Part shown: positions 8,507 to 17,896 of the stretch, piece by piece
How the letters are laid out: each line of letters opens with the position of its first letter
Position numbering within the stretch: the stretch's first letter is position 1
From: Rhodobacteraceae bacterium HLUCCA12
Lineage (GTDB): Bacteria > Pseudomonadota > Alphaproteobacteria > Rhodobacterales > Rhodobacteraceae
Direction: 5' to 3'
Assembly (NCBI GenBank): GCA_001314715.1
Contig: LJSV01000008.1
Span: forward strand, 95,945-159,944
Length of the DNA stretch: 64,000 nt
Position numbers and translations under genes: made by a program
Notes under the pieces: generated by a model
Told to the model about the DNA's origin: nothing
The model's input: the letters and a program-made list of their open reading frames with translations, nothing else
Database searches by the model: none

Positions 8507-9676
8507 TCAGATGACGGTCGTGGGATCGTCATAGCCTTGCGGCAGGATCAGGTTGTGGCGACCCAGGTTGTGGATGTCGCGTTCGCCGCACAGCGCCATG
8601 GTCACGTCGAGCTCGCGGTGGATCACCTCAAGCGCGCGGGTCACGCCCGCCTGCCCCATCGCCCCCAGCCCATAGACGAAGGCGCGCCCGATATAGGTGC
8701 CGCGCGCGCCCTGCGCCAGCGCCTTGAGCACATCCTGCCCCGACCGGATACCACTGTCGAAATGGACCTCGACCTTGTCGCCCACGGCCTCGATGATCGA
8801 GGGGAGCATGCGGATCGCGCTCATCGCGCCGTCCAGTTGCCGCCCGCCGTGGTTCGACACGACGATTGCATCGGCGCCGACGCGCAAGGCCATCCTTGCG
8901 TCCTCGGCATCCAGTATGCCCTTGAGGATCAGCTTGCCGCCCCACATGTCGCGCAACTTCTCGATCTTGCCCCAGTCCAGTTGCGGATCGAACTGTTCCG
9001 CCGTCCAGCTGGACAGCGACGAGGCGTCGCCCACCCCCTTGGCATGGCCGACGATATTGCCGAAAAAGCGCCGCTTGGTGCCCAGCATTCCCAGGCCCCA
9101 GCGCCACTTGGTCGCCAGGTTGACCAGGGTCGGCAGGGTCAGCTTGGGCGGGGCCGAGAGGCCGTTCTTGAGATCCTTGTGCCGCTGGCCCAGGATTTGC
9201 AGATCGAGCGTGACCACCAACGCCGAACAGTTCGCCGCCTTGGCCCGCTCGATGATGCGGCGCACGAAATCCTCGTCCTTCATCACATAGAGCTGGAACC
9301 AGAAGGGTTTGGTGGTATGCGCGGCGACATCCTCGATCGAACAGATCGACATCGTCGACAGCGTGAAGGGCACCCCGAAACCTTCAGCCGCGCGCGCGGC
9401 CAGGATCTCGCCATCGGCATGCTGCATGCCGGTCAGCCCGACCGGGGCCAGCGCGACCGGCATCGCCACGTCCTCGCCGATCATGGTGGACCGGGTCGAG
9501 CGGTCGGTCATATCGACCGCGACCCGCTGGCGAAGGCGTATCTTGCTGAAATCGGTCGTGTTTTCTTGAAACGTCTGCTCGGTCCAACTGCCCGATTCGG
9601 CGTAGTCATAGAACATGCGCGGCGCCCGGCGGGCGTGGATCCGGCGCAGGTCTTCGATGCAGGTGATGACGGGCAT
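8507..9676 (-). CDS. lldD: FMN-dependent L-lactate (alpha-hydroxy acid) dehydrogenase
   Basis: A 389-residue TIM-barrel flavoenzyme oxidising L-lactate, or a close 2-hydroxy acid, to the 2-oxo acid and passing electrons to the respiratory chain. The catalytic His/Arg motif SNHGGRQLDG is near residue 285, and the phosphate-binding DSGIRSGQD and GRAF elements follow. The start at 9676 has GGAG 8 bases upstream; an upstream in-frame ATG-less extension was ignored. A D-lactate-type flavoprotein lies 2 kb away across the ClC gene, so both lactate isomers may be served from this locus. Glycolate or mandelate as substrate cannot be excluded. Confidence 0.9.
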   Translation of the reverse strand: MPVITCIEDLRRIHARRAPRMFYDYAESGSWTEQTFQENTTDFSKIRLRQRVAVDMTDRSTRSTMIGEDVAMPVALAPVGLTGMQHADGEILAARAAEGFGVPFTLSTMSICSIEDVAAHTTKPFWFQLYVMKDEDFVRRIIERAKAANCSALVVTLDLQILGQRHKDLKNGLSAPPKLTLPTLVNLATKWRWGLGMLGTKRRFFGNIVGHAKGVGDASSLSSWTAEQFDPQLDWGKIEKLRDMWGGKLILKGILDAEDARMALRVGADAIVVSNHGGRQLDGAMSAIRMLPSIIEAVGDKVEVHFDSGIRSGQDVLKALAQGARGTYIGRAFVYGLGAMGQAGVTRALEVIHRELDVTMALCGERDIHNLGRHNLILPQGYDDPTTVI

Positions 9677-9756
9677 GACAGCTCTCCAGGATTGGTAAGG
9701 TTTTCTTACCAAGGCCGGCGCCCTGCCGCAAGCGCGCGCCGGCCGGCGTATTTGTG

Positions 9757-11424
9757 TCAGGAATGTTCCTCGGCGGCGGTGGCGGCAAGGGCACGTGTAT
9801 AGGCGCGCAGCGCATCGACATGCGCGAGACTGCCGATGACCACGCCCCCCTCACGATCCTGGCGCAGCACGGCAAGATGACTGGCCCCGCGCCGCTCGAA
9901 CAGGCGCAGCGCGGTCTTGAGCGAGGCATCGGCATCGACCGCCAGCCCCCGCGCCACCAGCGCATCGAGCGCGTCGCGCGGCAGGCCGTTGGCGCTGTCG
10001 ACGCGGCGGATGGCGCGGGCAAAACCGGTCTTGTCAGCCAGGTATTCCTGCGGCCCGTGGGCGATCCGTATCCCGCGCCGCGCCAGCTGCGTCAAAAAGA
10101 AGGAACGCTGCACGAACCGGCTGGCCAAGGCGGTCGCGGTCGAGACCGCCGCCAGCACCGCGACCGCGGTTTCCCAGTCGCCGGTCATTTCGAATACGAT
10201 CAATGTGGTCGAAATCGGCGCCCCCAGGACCGCCGCGGCGACCGCCCCCATCCCGGCCAGGGCGTAAACCGTCGCCGCGCCCGAGAACTGCGGCACCAGC
10301 GCCGTTGCGATCAGGCCGAACGCCAGCCCGGTCAACGCGCCGACGACCAAAGCGGGCGAGAACACCCCCCCGCCCATGCGCCCGCCCAGGGTGATCGATA
10401 CCGCCGCCACCTTGAGCGCGGCAAAGACCACCGCCTCGTGCAAGGCCAGCCGCCCGGTCAGGGCCAGCGATGTGGTCTCATAGCCGATGCCGATCACTTG
10501 CGGAAACCAGATCGCAAGCGTTCCCACCAGCGCCCCGGCCAGCGCCGGGCGCAGCCAGCGCGGCATGCGAGTGCGCGCCTGAATGCGGTTGCCCATATCC
10601 TCGGTCCAGAAGATCGCGCGCATCATTACCACCGCGACCGCCCCTGCCAGCAGCCCCAGCAGAAGAAAGGCGGGGATTTCCCAGTAGAAGGCCACGCCGC
10701 CCGCCAGGGGCAGCGCGAATTCGGCGACATCGCCGAAATGAAGGCGGTTGATGACGGTGCCCGCGACCGAGGCAATGGCGATGGGGGCAAAGGCATGCAG
10801 CGCATGGTGGCGCAAGACCACCTCAAGCGCAAAGATCGCCCCGGCGATCGGCGCGTTGAACGAGGCCGACACCGCCGCCGCCACCGCGCAGCCCAGAAGG
10901 TCGCGCCCGGTGATGCCGCTGGCGCGGATGCGTTCGGCGATCGCGGTCGAGATGACACCGGCCAGGTGCACCACCGGCCCTTCGCGCCCCGATGATCCGC
11001 CGGCGCCAAGTGTGATCAGCGACGCCAGCGCCGAGGCCAGCCCGGCGCGCAGTTCCACGCGCCCGCGCCCCAGCGCCGCGCCCTCGATCACATCGGCGAC
11101 GGCGCGCACGCGGGCGTCGGGGGTGAATCGGTGCAAGATCAGTCCCACGACCAGCCCGCCGCCCGCCGGGATGGCCACCAGCAGATACCACGGCAGCGAC
11201 CCGGCGACCGACAGGATCGCCCGGTCATCGGCGCCGTAAAGCAGCGTTTGCAGCGCGTCGATAGCGGCGCGAAAGCCCAGTGCGGCGAACCCGGCGGCGA
11301 TGCCGATCAACAGGGCGATCAGCCAGAATTGCAACTGGTCCGGCCCGTGGTGGCGCAGCCGCCGCCAGCCCAACCGCGCGTGGCGCTGCCAGGTCGGGTC
11401 ATGCCTGCCGCTGCGATCCGCCAT
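9757..11424 (-). CDS. ClC-family chloride channel/transporter, divergent
   Basis: A 555-residue membrane protein with about ten hydrophobic helices (residues 32-430) and a C-terminal part (about 460-555) resembling a CBS module. The gating glutamate motif GREGP is at 146-150 (Glu148). The first selectivity motif GSGIP is replaced by PDARVRAV near 102-109. The segment equivalent to the E. coli proton glutamate pair reads ALEVV, with Val where Glu203 should be. The tyrosine that caps the central chloride appears to be Phe in RSFFLTQ. These changes suggest channel-like or altered transport. ATG 11424 has AAAGG 8 bases upstream; a GTG at 11433 is possible. Confidence 0.88.
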   Translation of the reverse strand: MADRSGRHDPTWQRHARLGWRRLRHHGPDQLQFWLIALLIGIAAGFAALGFRAAIDALQTLLYGADDRAILSVAGSLPWYLLVAIPAGGGLVVGLILHRFTPDARVRAVADVIEGAALGRGRVELRAGLASALASLITLGAGGSSGREGPVVHLAGVISTAIAERIRASGITGRDLLGCAVAAAVSASFNAPIAGAIFALEVVLRHHALHAFAPIAIASVAGTVINRLHFGDVAEFALPLAGGVAFYWEIPAFLLLGLLAGAVAVVMMRAIFWTEDMGNRIQARTRMPRWLRPALAGALVGTLAIWFPQVIGIGYETTSLALTGRLALHEAVVFAALKVAAVSITLGGRMGGGVFSPALVVGALTGLAFGLIATALVPQFSGAATVYALAGMGAVAAAVLGAPISTTLIVFEMTGDWETAVAVLAAVSTATALASRFVQRSFFLTQLARRGIRIAHGPQEYLADKTGFARAIRRVDSANGLPRDALDALVARGLAVDADASLKTALRLFERRGASHLAVLRQDREGGVVIGSLAHVDALRAYTRALAATAAEEHS

Positions 11425-11564
11425 GAAGGCCACCTTTTCCCGCGTTTCCAGCCCTGCCCAGCTTCGCGCAATGCCGCGCCGGGTGCAATCGGCGCAACCT
11501 ATGGCATCCCGCGGATCGGGGCGCTAGTGTCGCGCAAGAACCAGACGACAACCGGAGCCCCGCC

Positions 11565-12950
11565 ATGCCCGCCTCATCCGCCACGGCCGATGCCCTTGAG
11601 ACCCTTGCCGCCATGCTTGGCTCGCGCCTGAACCGCTCGGACTCCGATCGTGACTTGCATGGACGCTCCGAGGGGCATTTTCCGCTGATGCCGCCCGATG
11701 CCGTGGCCTATCCCGAAACCACCGCCGAGGTGGCCGAGATCGTCAGGATCTGCGCGCGTGCGGGCGTGCCGCTGATCGGCTGGGGCACCGGCACCTCGCT
11801 GGAAGGCCACGCACTGGCCCCGCGCGGCGGCGTGACGGTGGATTTCACGCGCATGGACAAGGTCTTGCAGGTCGAACCCGAGGACATGGTTGCCGTCGTT
11901 CAACCCGGTGTCACGCGCGAGGCGCTCAACACCGAGTTGCGCGCGACGGGGCTGTTCTTTCCGGTCGATCCCGGCGCGAATGCCAGCCTTGGCGGCATGG
12001 CCTCGACCCGCGCATCGGGCACGACAGCCGTGCGATACGGCACCATGCGGACCAACGTGCTGGGCCTTGAGGTGGTTCTGGCCGATGGCCGTGTCATTCG
12101 CACCGGCACGCGGGCGCCCAAATCATCGACCGGGTATGATCTGACGGGGCTGTTCGTCGGGGCCGAGGGGACATTGGGGCTGATTACCGAACTGACGCTG
12201 AAGCTGCATGGCCAGCCCGAGGCCGTCAGCACCGCGGTCTGCGCCTTTGGCGACATGGCCGGCGCCGTTGACACCGTCATCGCCACGATCCAGTCGGGCA
12301 TCCCGATGGCGCGGATCGAATTCGTCGATCGCGCCGCGGCTGCGGCCTTCAACGCCCAGTCGCAGGCAGGTTGGCCCGATGCACCACACCTGATGGTCGA
12401 ATTCCACGGCTCGCCCGCTGGCGTCGAGGAACAGGCCGCCCGTTTCGGCGAGATCGCGGCCGATTTCGGGGGCAGCGGCTTTCGCTGGGCCTCGAAACCC
12501 GAGGATCGCACCGCGCTTTGGGCAATGCGCCACAATGCTTACCGGGCGATGCTGGCGGCCAATCCCGGCGCGGCGCCGATCACGACCGACATCTGCGTGC
12601 CGATCTCGCGCCTGGCCCAGGCGGTCGAGGAAACCGCGGCCGAGATTGCCGAAAGCGGCATTCCCGGCCCGATCGTGGGGCATGTGGGCGACGGCAATTT
12701 CCATGCCCTGCTGTTGCCGCGCGCCGACGATCCCGCGCAATGGGAAGCGGCGCAGACGCTGGCGGCGAACATGGCCGAACGGGCCCTGCGTCTTGGCGGC
12801 ACGGTCTCGGGCGAGCATGGGATCGGTATGGGCAAGACCAAGTACATGCAGGCCGAACACGGGGCCGCCTGGGGCGTGATGGGCGCGATCAAGGCGGCAC
12901 TGGACCCCGAGGGGCTGATGAACCCCGGCAAACTGTTGCCCGGCAACTGA
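11565..12950 (+). CDS. FAD-linked D-lactate dehydrogenase (GlcD/LDHD type)
   Basis: A 461-residue flavoprotein of the FAD-linked oxidase C-terminal family, oxidising D-lactate or D-2-hydroxy acids and feeding the quinone or cytochrome pool. The PCMH FAD domain spans about 40-220 with GWGTGTSLEGH and DPGANASLGG loops. The C-terminal domain carries the GHVGDGNFH metal/substrate motif and SGEHGIGMGK. GGAG precedes the ATG. It is divergent from the ClC gene (about 140 bases between) and its stop abuts the stop of the opposing flavoprotein gene. Closest in layout to D-lactate dehydrogenase (cytochrome); glycolate oxidase GlcD is the alternative, but GlcE/GlcF are not here. Confidence 0.9.
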   Translation: MPASSATADALETLAAMLGSRLNRSDSDRDLHGRSEGHFPLMPPDAVAYPETTAEVAEIVRICARAGVPLIGWGTGTSLEGHALAPRGGVTVDFTRMDKVLQVEPEDMVAVVQPGVTREALNTELRATGLFFPVDPGANASLGGMASTRASGTTAVRYGTMRTNVLGLEVVLADGRVIRTGTRAPKSSTGYDLTGLFVGAEGTLGLITELTLKLHGQPEAVSTAVCAFGDMAGAVDTVIATIQSGIPMARIEFVDRAAAAAFNAQSQAGWPDAPHLMVEFHGSPAGVEEQAARFGEIAADFGGSGFRWASKPEDRTALWAMRHNAYRAMLAANPGAAPITTDICVPISRLAQAVEETAAEIAESGIPGPIVGHVGDGNFHALLLPRADDPAQWEAAQTLAANMAERALRLGGTVSGEHGIGMGKTKYMQAEHGAAWGVMGAIKAALDPEGLMNPGKLLPGN

Positions 12951-14225
12951 TCAGCGCCGCCGATCGGCCAGATGCCACAGCGCGGCCCCACCGCGCAGCG
13001 CCGCACCGCGCGCATGGCGCAAGCGGTCGGGGCGGGCGGCTTGCAGGGTCGGCGGCCGCGCGTCCTGGCCCAGGGCGGCGCGCGCCAACGCCTGGCCCAG
13101 CACCGTGCCGGGCGCGATACCGCGTCCGTTAAAGCCCCAAAGCCCGAACGCGCCCGGCCCCGGCTGCCACAGTCGCGGCAGGGCATCGGGCGTGGTGCCG
13201 ATCCGGCCGAACCACGCATGGACAAAGCGTTGCCCGGCCAGCTGCGGGAAAAGCCACGCCATGCGCCGTGCCGCCCATGCGGCGTGCACATGCCTGTCGG
13301 CGGCACCCAGCGCCCCGACCGAGCCGATGATGAACCGCCCCGCCGCATCCAGCCGGAACGAGGTCAGGATCTTGGCACTGTCCCAGCCGCCCTCGCCGCC
13401 CGGCAGAAGTTGCGCGCGCAAGGTCGCGGGCAGCGGGTCGGTGGCGAAGTTGAAGAACGGTAGCACCGACAGCGCCCGCCCCGGCTGGTCGGCCGCAGCT
13501 TGCGAATAGGCGTTGGTGGCCCAGATCACGCGCGGCGCACGCACTTGCCCGGCGGGTGTTTCCAGCACCCAGTCGCCACCGTCGCGGGTCGATGCGGTAA
13601 CGGGCGTGTCGGTATGGAGGCGCGCGCCCGCCCCGATCGCCGCATGCGCCAACCCGCGGGCATAGGCCAGCGGTTGCACGGTGCCGGCCCGCGGATCGAA
13701 CAGCGCGCCCTGAAACCGTGCGCTGCCGGTGCGCGCGCGGGCCTCATCGGCGGACAGCAGCGCAACCGGCGCACCCCGCGCGTGCCACTGGCGAGCGCGT
13801 TCGCGCAGCGCGGCAAGCCCCGCCCGGCCCGGAGCGCAATGCAGCGTCCCATTCGGCCGCGCCTCGCAGTCGATTGAATGGCGGTCGATCAGCGACCAGA
13901 CGGCGGCCGGCGCATCGCCCAGCAAGGCGGGCAGCGAACTGCCTTGCGCATGGCGGGCAAGGCGGCGGTCCAGATCGTCGGGCATGAGCCACAGACCGGC
14001 ATTGACCAGCCCGACATTGCGCCCTGATCCGCCCGCGCCGATTTCCGCCGCCTCCAGCACGATCACGCGCGCGCCGGCCTCGGCTGCGGCCAGTGCGGCG
14101 GCCAGGCCGGTGAACCCGGCCCCGACCACGGCGACATCGGCGCCATGCGCGCCCGACAACGGCGCGGTCGCTGGCGGCGGCGGCGCGGTGACGGCCCAGA
14201 GGCCGGGTTTATCGAGCGGGTGCAT
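12951..14225 (-). CDS. DAO-type FAD-dependent amine/imino-acid oxidoreductase
   Basis: A 424-residue protein with a dinucleotide-binding N-terminus (VAVVGAGFTGLAAA near 30-43, ending in a Glu at the second strand) and the G-G-S-G-R-N-V-G loop typical of DadA, sarcosine-oxidase and gamma-glutamylputrescine oxidases. The C-terminal GFNGRGIAPGTVLG closes the FAD site. The ATG at 14225 has AAGG 7 bases upstream. Its substrate is likely a secondary or primary amine, or a D- or N-methyl amino acid. No substrate clue comes from neighbours: purF lies 91 bases upstream on the same strand and a lactate dehydrogenase converges. Confidence 0.85.
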   Translation of the reverse strand: MHPLDKPGLWAVTAPPPPATAPLSGAHGADVAVVGAGFTGLAAALAAAEAGARVIVLEAAEIGAGGSGRNVGLVNAGLWLMPDDLDRRLARHAQGSSLPALLGDAPAAVWSLIDRHSIDCEARPNGTLHCAPGRAGLAALRERARQWHARGAPVALLSADEARARTGSARFQGALFDPRAGTVQPLAYARGLAHAAIGAGARLHTDTPVTASTRDGGDWVLETPAGQVRAPRVIWATNAYSQAAADQPGRALSVLPFFNFATDPLPATLRAQLLPGGEGGWDSAKILTSFRLDAAGRFIIGSVGALGAADRHVHAAWAARRMAWLFPQLAGQRFVHAWFGRIGTTPDALPRLWQPGPGAFGLWGFNGRGIAPGTVLGQALARAALGQDARPPTLQAARPDRLRHARGAALRGGAALWHLADRRR

Positions 14226-14316
14226 GGGTTTGCCTTGACGTTTGATCGGCACACGATCACCAGCCCCGCGCATCGCGTCAAGAGCCGTCAGGCACAAACC
14301 CGCAGGCGATCCGGCG

Positions 14317-15801
14317 TCATTCCGCGGCTTCGCTCTGACCCTTGAGCTGGAAGCCCTTTTCGATCATGTCCGACGGCGCGACCGGATACTCGCCGGAAAA
14401 ACAGGCATCGCAGAACTGCGGGCAAGCGGCATTGCGCCCGTCCCTGGCCCCGGCGGCGCGGTAAAGCCCGTCGAGCGAGATGAATTTCAGGCTTTCGACG
14501 CCGATATAGTCGCGCATCTCGTCTTCGGTCATGCGCGCGGCCAAAAGCTTCGCGCGTTCGGGCGTATCGACGCCGTAGAAACAGGGCCAGGCGGTCGGCG
14601 GGCTGGCGATGCGAAAATGCACCTCCTGCGCGCCGGCTTCCAGGATCATCTGCTTGATCTTCTGGCTGGTCGTGCCGCGCACCACCGAATCGTCGACCAG
14701 CACGATCCGTTTGCCCGCGACAAGTGCGCGGTTGACGTTCAGTTTCAGCCGGACGCCCATGTTGCGAATCTGCTCGCTGGGTTCGATGAAGGTGCGGCCC
14801 ATATACTGGTTGCGCGTGATCCCCATGGCAAAGGGAATGCCCGATTCATGGCTGTAGCCGATGGCGGCGGGTGTGCCCGAATCCGGCACCGGGCAGACCA
14901 GATCGGCATCGACCGGCGCTTCGCGCGCCAGTTCCACGCCGATCTGGTGGCGCGTCTCGTAGACCGAGCGCCCGCCCAGGATGCTGTCAGGGCGTGAGAA
15001 ATAGACCTGTTCAAAGATACAAAAACGCGAGCTGGAGCGGTCGAACGGATGCGACGAGGTCACGCCATCGCGGTCGATCACGACCATCTCGCCCGGCTCG
15101 ACCTCGCGGATCAGATCGGCGCCGATGATGTCCAGCGCGCAGGTCTCGGACGACAGCACCCAGCCCCCATCCTGATGCCCGCCGATCCGGCCCAGCACCA
15201 GCGGGCGCACCCCCAGCGCATCGCGCACGCCGATCAGCTTGGTCCGGGTCATGGCAACGATGGAAAACGCCCCCTCGACCCGGCGCAGGGCATCCTTCAT
15301 CCGGTCGGGGATGTTCTTCTGGATCGAACGCGCCATCAGATGGACGATGCATTCGCTGTCAGAGGACGATTGAAAGATCGATCCGCGCTCGATCAGTTCG
15401 CGGCGGATCGCCTCGGCATTGGTGATGTTGCCGTTATGCGCGATCGCCGCGCCCCCTTTCGAGAATTCACCAAAAAAGGGTTGAACGTCGCGAATGGCCG
15501 TGGCGCCCTTGGACCCGGTGGTCGAATAGCGCACATGGCCGATGCCGATCGAACCGGGCAGCGTTTCCATCAACCGGGCAGATGTGAAATTGTCGCGCAC
15601 CAGGCCAAAGCGATGCGCCGACTGGAAGCCCTGTTCGGGCGAATAGGTGATGATGCCGCCGGCTTCCTGCCCACGATGCTGAAGCGCGTGCATGCCAAGC
15701 GCCACGAAATTCGCCGCATCCTGCACGCCGATCACGCCAAAGACGCCACATTCCTCCTTCAGCTTGTCGTCATCGAAGGGGTGGCTGGGCCATTGCTGCA
15801 T
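14317..15801 (-). CDS. purF: Amidophosphoribosyltransferase PurF
   Basis: A 494-residue enzyme for the first committed step of purine synthesis, making phosphoribosylamine from PRPP and glutamine. Cys18 in EECGVFG is the Ntn nucleophile, exposed after removal of a 17-residue propeptide. The PRPP motif VLVDDSVVRGTT lies near 365-376. Cysteines in CPQFCDACFSG near 452-461 fit the Fe-S-type (Bacillus-like) PurF. The start has GAGGA 9 bases upstream. It is 102 bases after the cvpA-like gene, the same pairing known as cvpA-purF in enterics. Confidence 0.97.
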   Translation of the reverse strand: MQQWPSHPFDDDKLKEECGVFGVIGVQDAANFVALGMHALQHRGQEAGGIITYSPEQGFQSAHRFGLVRDNFTSARLMETLPGSIGIGHVRYSTTGSKGATAIRDVQPFFGEFSKGGAAIAHNGNITNAEAIRRELIERGSIFQSSSDSECIVHLMARSIQKNIPDRMKDALRRVEGAFSIVAMTRTKLIGVRDALGVRPLVLGRIGGHQDGGWVLSSETCALDIIGADLIREVEPGEMVVIDRDGVTSSHPFDRSSSRFCIFEQVYFSRPDSILGGRSVYETRHQIGVELAREAPVDADLVCPVPDSGTPAAIGYSHESGIPFAMGITRNQYMGRTFIEPSEQIRNMGVRLKLNVNRALVAGKRIVLVDDSVVRGTTSQKIKQMILEAGAQEVHFRIASPPTAWPCFYGVDTPERAKLLAARMTEDEMRDYIGVESLKFISLDGLYRAAGARDGRNAACPQFCDACFSGEYPVAPSDMIEKGFQLKGQSEAAE

Positions 15802-15903
15802 CGGTTCGCGTCCTCGAAGCTGCGTCGTGCCTGCTTTAGGCCCTTGCGCCGTGGCAGACAAGCCCGCGCAGTCCCGCCCTGTCATCAATTTGACATGACG
15901 CGC

Positions 15904-16467
15904 TCAGTTCGGTTCGGCCGCGCAGGAGCTGACCAGTTCCTCATACTGCCGGACGATCCAGTTGGGCGCATCCTCGGGCATTGCCTCGGTGATCGCGGTC
16001 TGAATCCGGTCGAAGATGGCCGCCGAGCGTGAATTGTCGACCATTTCAACGCTGCCCGGCGGCACCGCGCGTTCGAACACGATCAGCGCGACGGCCACCA
16101 GAACGATGCCGCGCAGGACGCCGAAAAAGAACCCCAGCCCCTGATCGATCCCGCCCAGCGCGGAATTGCGGATCAGGCCCGAAAAGACCGGCGTGAACAG
16201 CGCCACGATCATCAGGACAACGGCAAAGACGGCGGCAAAGGCGGCGATGATCGTCAATTCGCAACTGTCGCCCAGGATGCTGCCCAGATACGGGATCTCG
16301 CGCATCAGCGGCTCGGCGGCCGGGGCCAGGACGAACGCCAGGATGGCGGCACCGATCCATCCCAGAATGGCCAGTGTCTCGCGCATCAGGCCACGTGAAT
16401 AGGCCAGAATGGCCGAAACCACGATCACCAGCGCGACCACGCCGTCCACGAGGGTGAAGGCATCCAT
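15904..16467 (-). CDS. cvpA: CvpA family membrane protein
   Basis: A 187-residue inner-membrane protein with four hydrophobic segments (about 5-25, 30-50, 70-92 and 107-127) and a polar tail. The SRGLMRETLAILGW segment after the first helix is a CvpA hallmark. In E. coli CvpA is tied to colicin V production and envelope homeostasis; its biochemical role is not settled. It lies 20 bases after radA and 102 before purF, all in one direction. Confidence 0.9.
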   Translation of the reverse strand: MDAFTLVDGVVALVIVVSAILAYSRGLMRETLAILGWIGAAILAFVLAPAAEPLMREIPYLGSILGDSCELTIIAAFAAVFAVVLMIVALFTPVFSGLIRNSALGGIDQGLGFFFGVLRGIVLVAVALIVFERAVPPGSVEMVDNSRSAAIFDRIQTAITEAMPEDAPNWIVRQYEELVSSCAAEPN

Positions 16468-16487
16468 GCGTGTCTCTCCTCTGGGCG

Positions 16488-17846
16488 CTATCCTGCGCCG
16501 AAAACTTCGCCGACGAAACCGGTCAGATCCGCAAAGGCGCGCAGTTCGACCCCGGTTTCCCCGCTCTGCTTGCCGCCCGCAGGAAGCATGGCGCTGGTGA
16601 AACCAAGTTTTTGCGCCTCTTTCAACCTGTTTTCCGCCTGACCGACGGGCCGCAACGCCCCCGACAGCGAGATTTCACCGAAAACCACGGTCTCGGCCGG
16701 GATGGCGACATCTTCGCGCGCGCTTAAAAGCGCGGCGGCGACAGCCAGATCGGCGGCCGGTTCGACGACCTTCATGCCGCCCGCGACATTGAGGAACACA
16801 TCGAGCCCGGCAAAGGGAATGGCGCAACGGGCCTCCAGCACCGCAAGGATGGTCGACAACCGCCCGCCATCAAGCCCGACCACCGTGCGCCGGGGCATCG
16901 ACAGGGTCGAGGGCGCGACCAGCGCCTGGATCTCGGTCAGCATCGGGCGCGTGCCCTCGATGCCCGCAAACACGACCGACCCCGGCGCCGGATGGCCGCG
17001 TTCGGACAGAAACAGCGCCGAAGGATTGGCAACCTCGGCCAGCCCGCGCCCCGTCATCTCGAACACGCCGATCTCGTCGGCCGGGCCGAAGCGGTTCTTG
17101 ACCGCGCGCAGGATACGGAACTGGTGCCCGCGCTCACCCTCGAAATAGAGGACGCAATCGACCATGTGTTCGACCACGCGGGGCCCGGCGATCTGGCCCT
17201 CCTTGGTGACATGGCCGACCAGAACCACGGAGACCCCGCGCCGCTTGGCAAAGGTCACCAGCTCATGCGCCGCGGCGCGCACCTGCGCGACCGAGCCCGG
17301 CGCGCTTTCGACCGCGTCCAGCCACATTGTCTGAATCGAATCGATCACGACCAGGTCCGGGCGTTCGGCATCCAGCGTGGTCAGGATGTCGCGCAGATTG
17401 GTCTCGGCGCCCAGCTTGACGGCCGCATCGGCCAGGCCCAGCCGCTGGGCGCGCATGCGCACCTGTGCCGATGCCTCCTCGCCCGAGATGTACAGGCATG
17501 ACAACCCCGCGCGGGCAAAGGCCGCGACCGCCTGCAACAAAAGCGTGGACTTGCCGATGCCGGGGTCGCCGCCGACCAGGATCGCCGAGGCCTCGACCAG
17601 CCCGCCGCCAAGGACGCGGTCGAATTCGGCCAAGCCTGACAGGGCGCGCACCGGTGGTGCCTCTTGCGTCTGAAGGGTGCTGAGGGCGATGGTTTGCCCC
17701 CGCGCACCGGCCGCGCGCGGGCCGGCGGCCAGCGGCGCCTCTTCGATGATGCTGTTCCAGGCCCCGCAGGCCTCGCATCGGCCGGCCCATTTGCGGTGGC
17801 GGGCACCGCATTCGGTGCAGGTGAACTGGGGCTGGGTGCGGGCCAT
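16488..17846 (-). CDS. radA: DNA repair protein RadA (Sms)
   Basis: A 452-residue RecA-like ATPase that helps branch migration of recombination intermediates. The N-terminal zinc finger uses Cys10, Cys13, Cys24 and Cys27. The Walker A motif GGDPGIGKST is near 92-101, the RadA-specific KNRFG motif is near 250, and the C-terminal Lon-protease-like domain follows from about 275. It lies 50 bases downstream of rlmE in a same-strand series. Confidence 0.97.
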   Translation of the reverse strand: MARTQPQFTCTECGARHRKWAGRCEACGAWNSIIEEAPLAAGPRAAGARGQTIALSTLQTQEAPPVRALSGLAEFDRVLGGGLVEASAILVGGDPGIGKSTLLLQAVAAFARAGLSCLYISGEEASAQVRMRAQRLGLADAAVKLGAETNLRDILTTLDAERPDLVVIDSIQTMWLDAVESAPGSVAQVRAAAHELVTFAKRRGVSVVLVGHVTKEGQIAGPRVVEHMVDCVLYFEGERGHQFRILRAVKNRFGPADEIGVFEMTGRGLAEVANPSALFLSERGHPAPGSVVFAGIEGTRPMLTEIQALVAPSTLSMPRRTVVGLDGGRLSTILAVLEARCAIPFAGLDVFLNVAGGMKVVEPAADLAVAAALLSAREDVAIPAETVVFGEISLSGALRPVGQAENRLKEAQKLGFTSAMLPAGGKQSGETGVELRAFADLTGFVGEVFGAG

Positions 17847-17896
17847 GGCCGCTTATCGCCCGCAGGCGCGCAGGGTGCAAGCCGGGGCGGCGGGTG

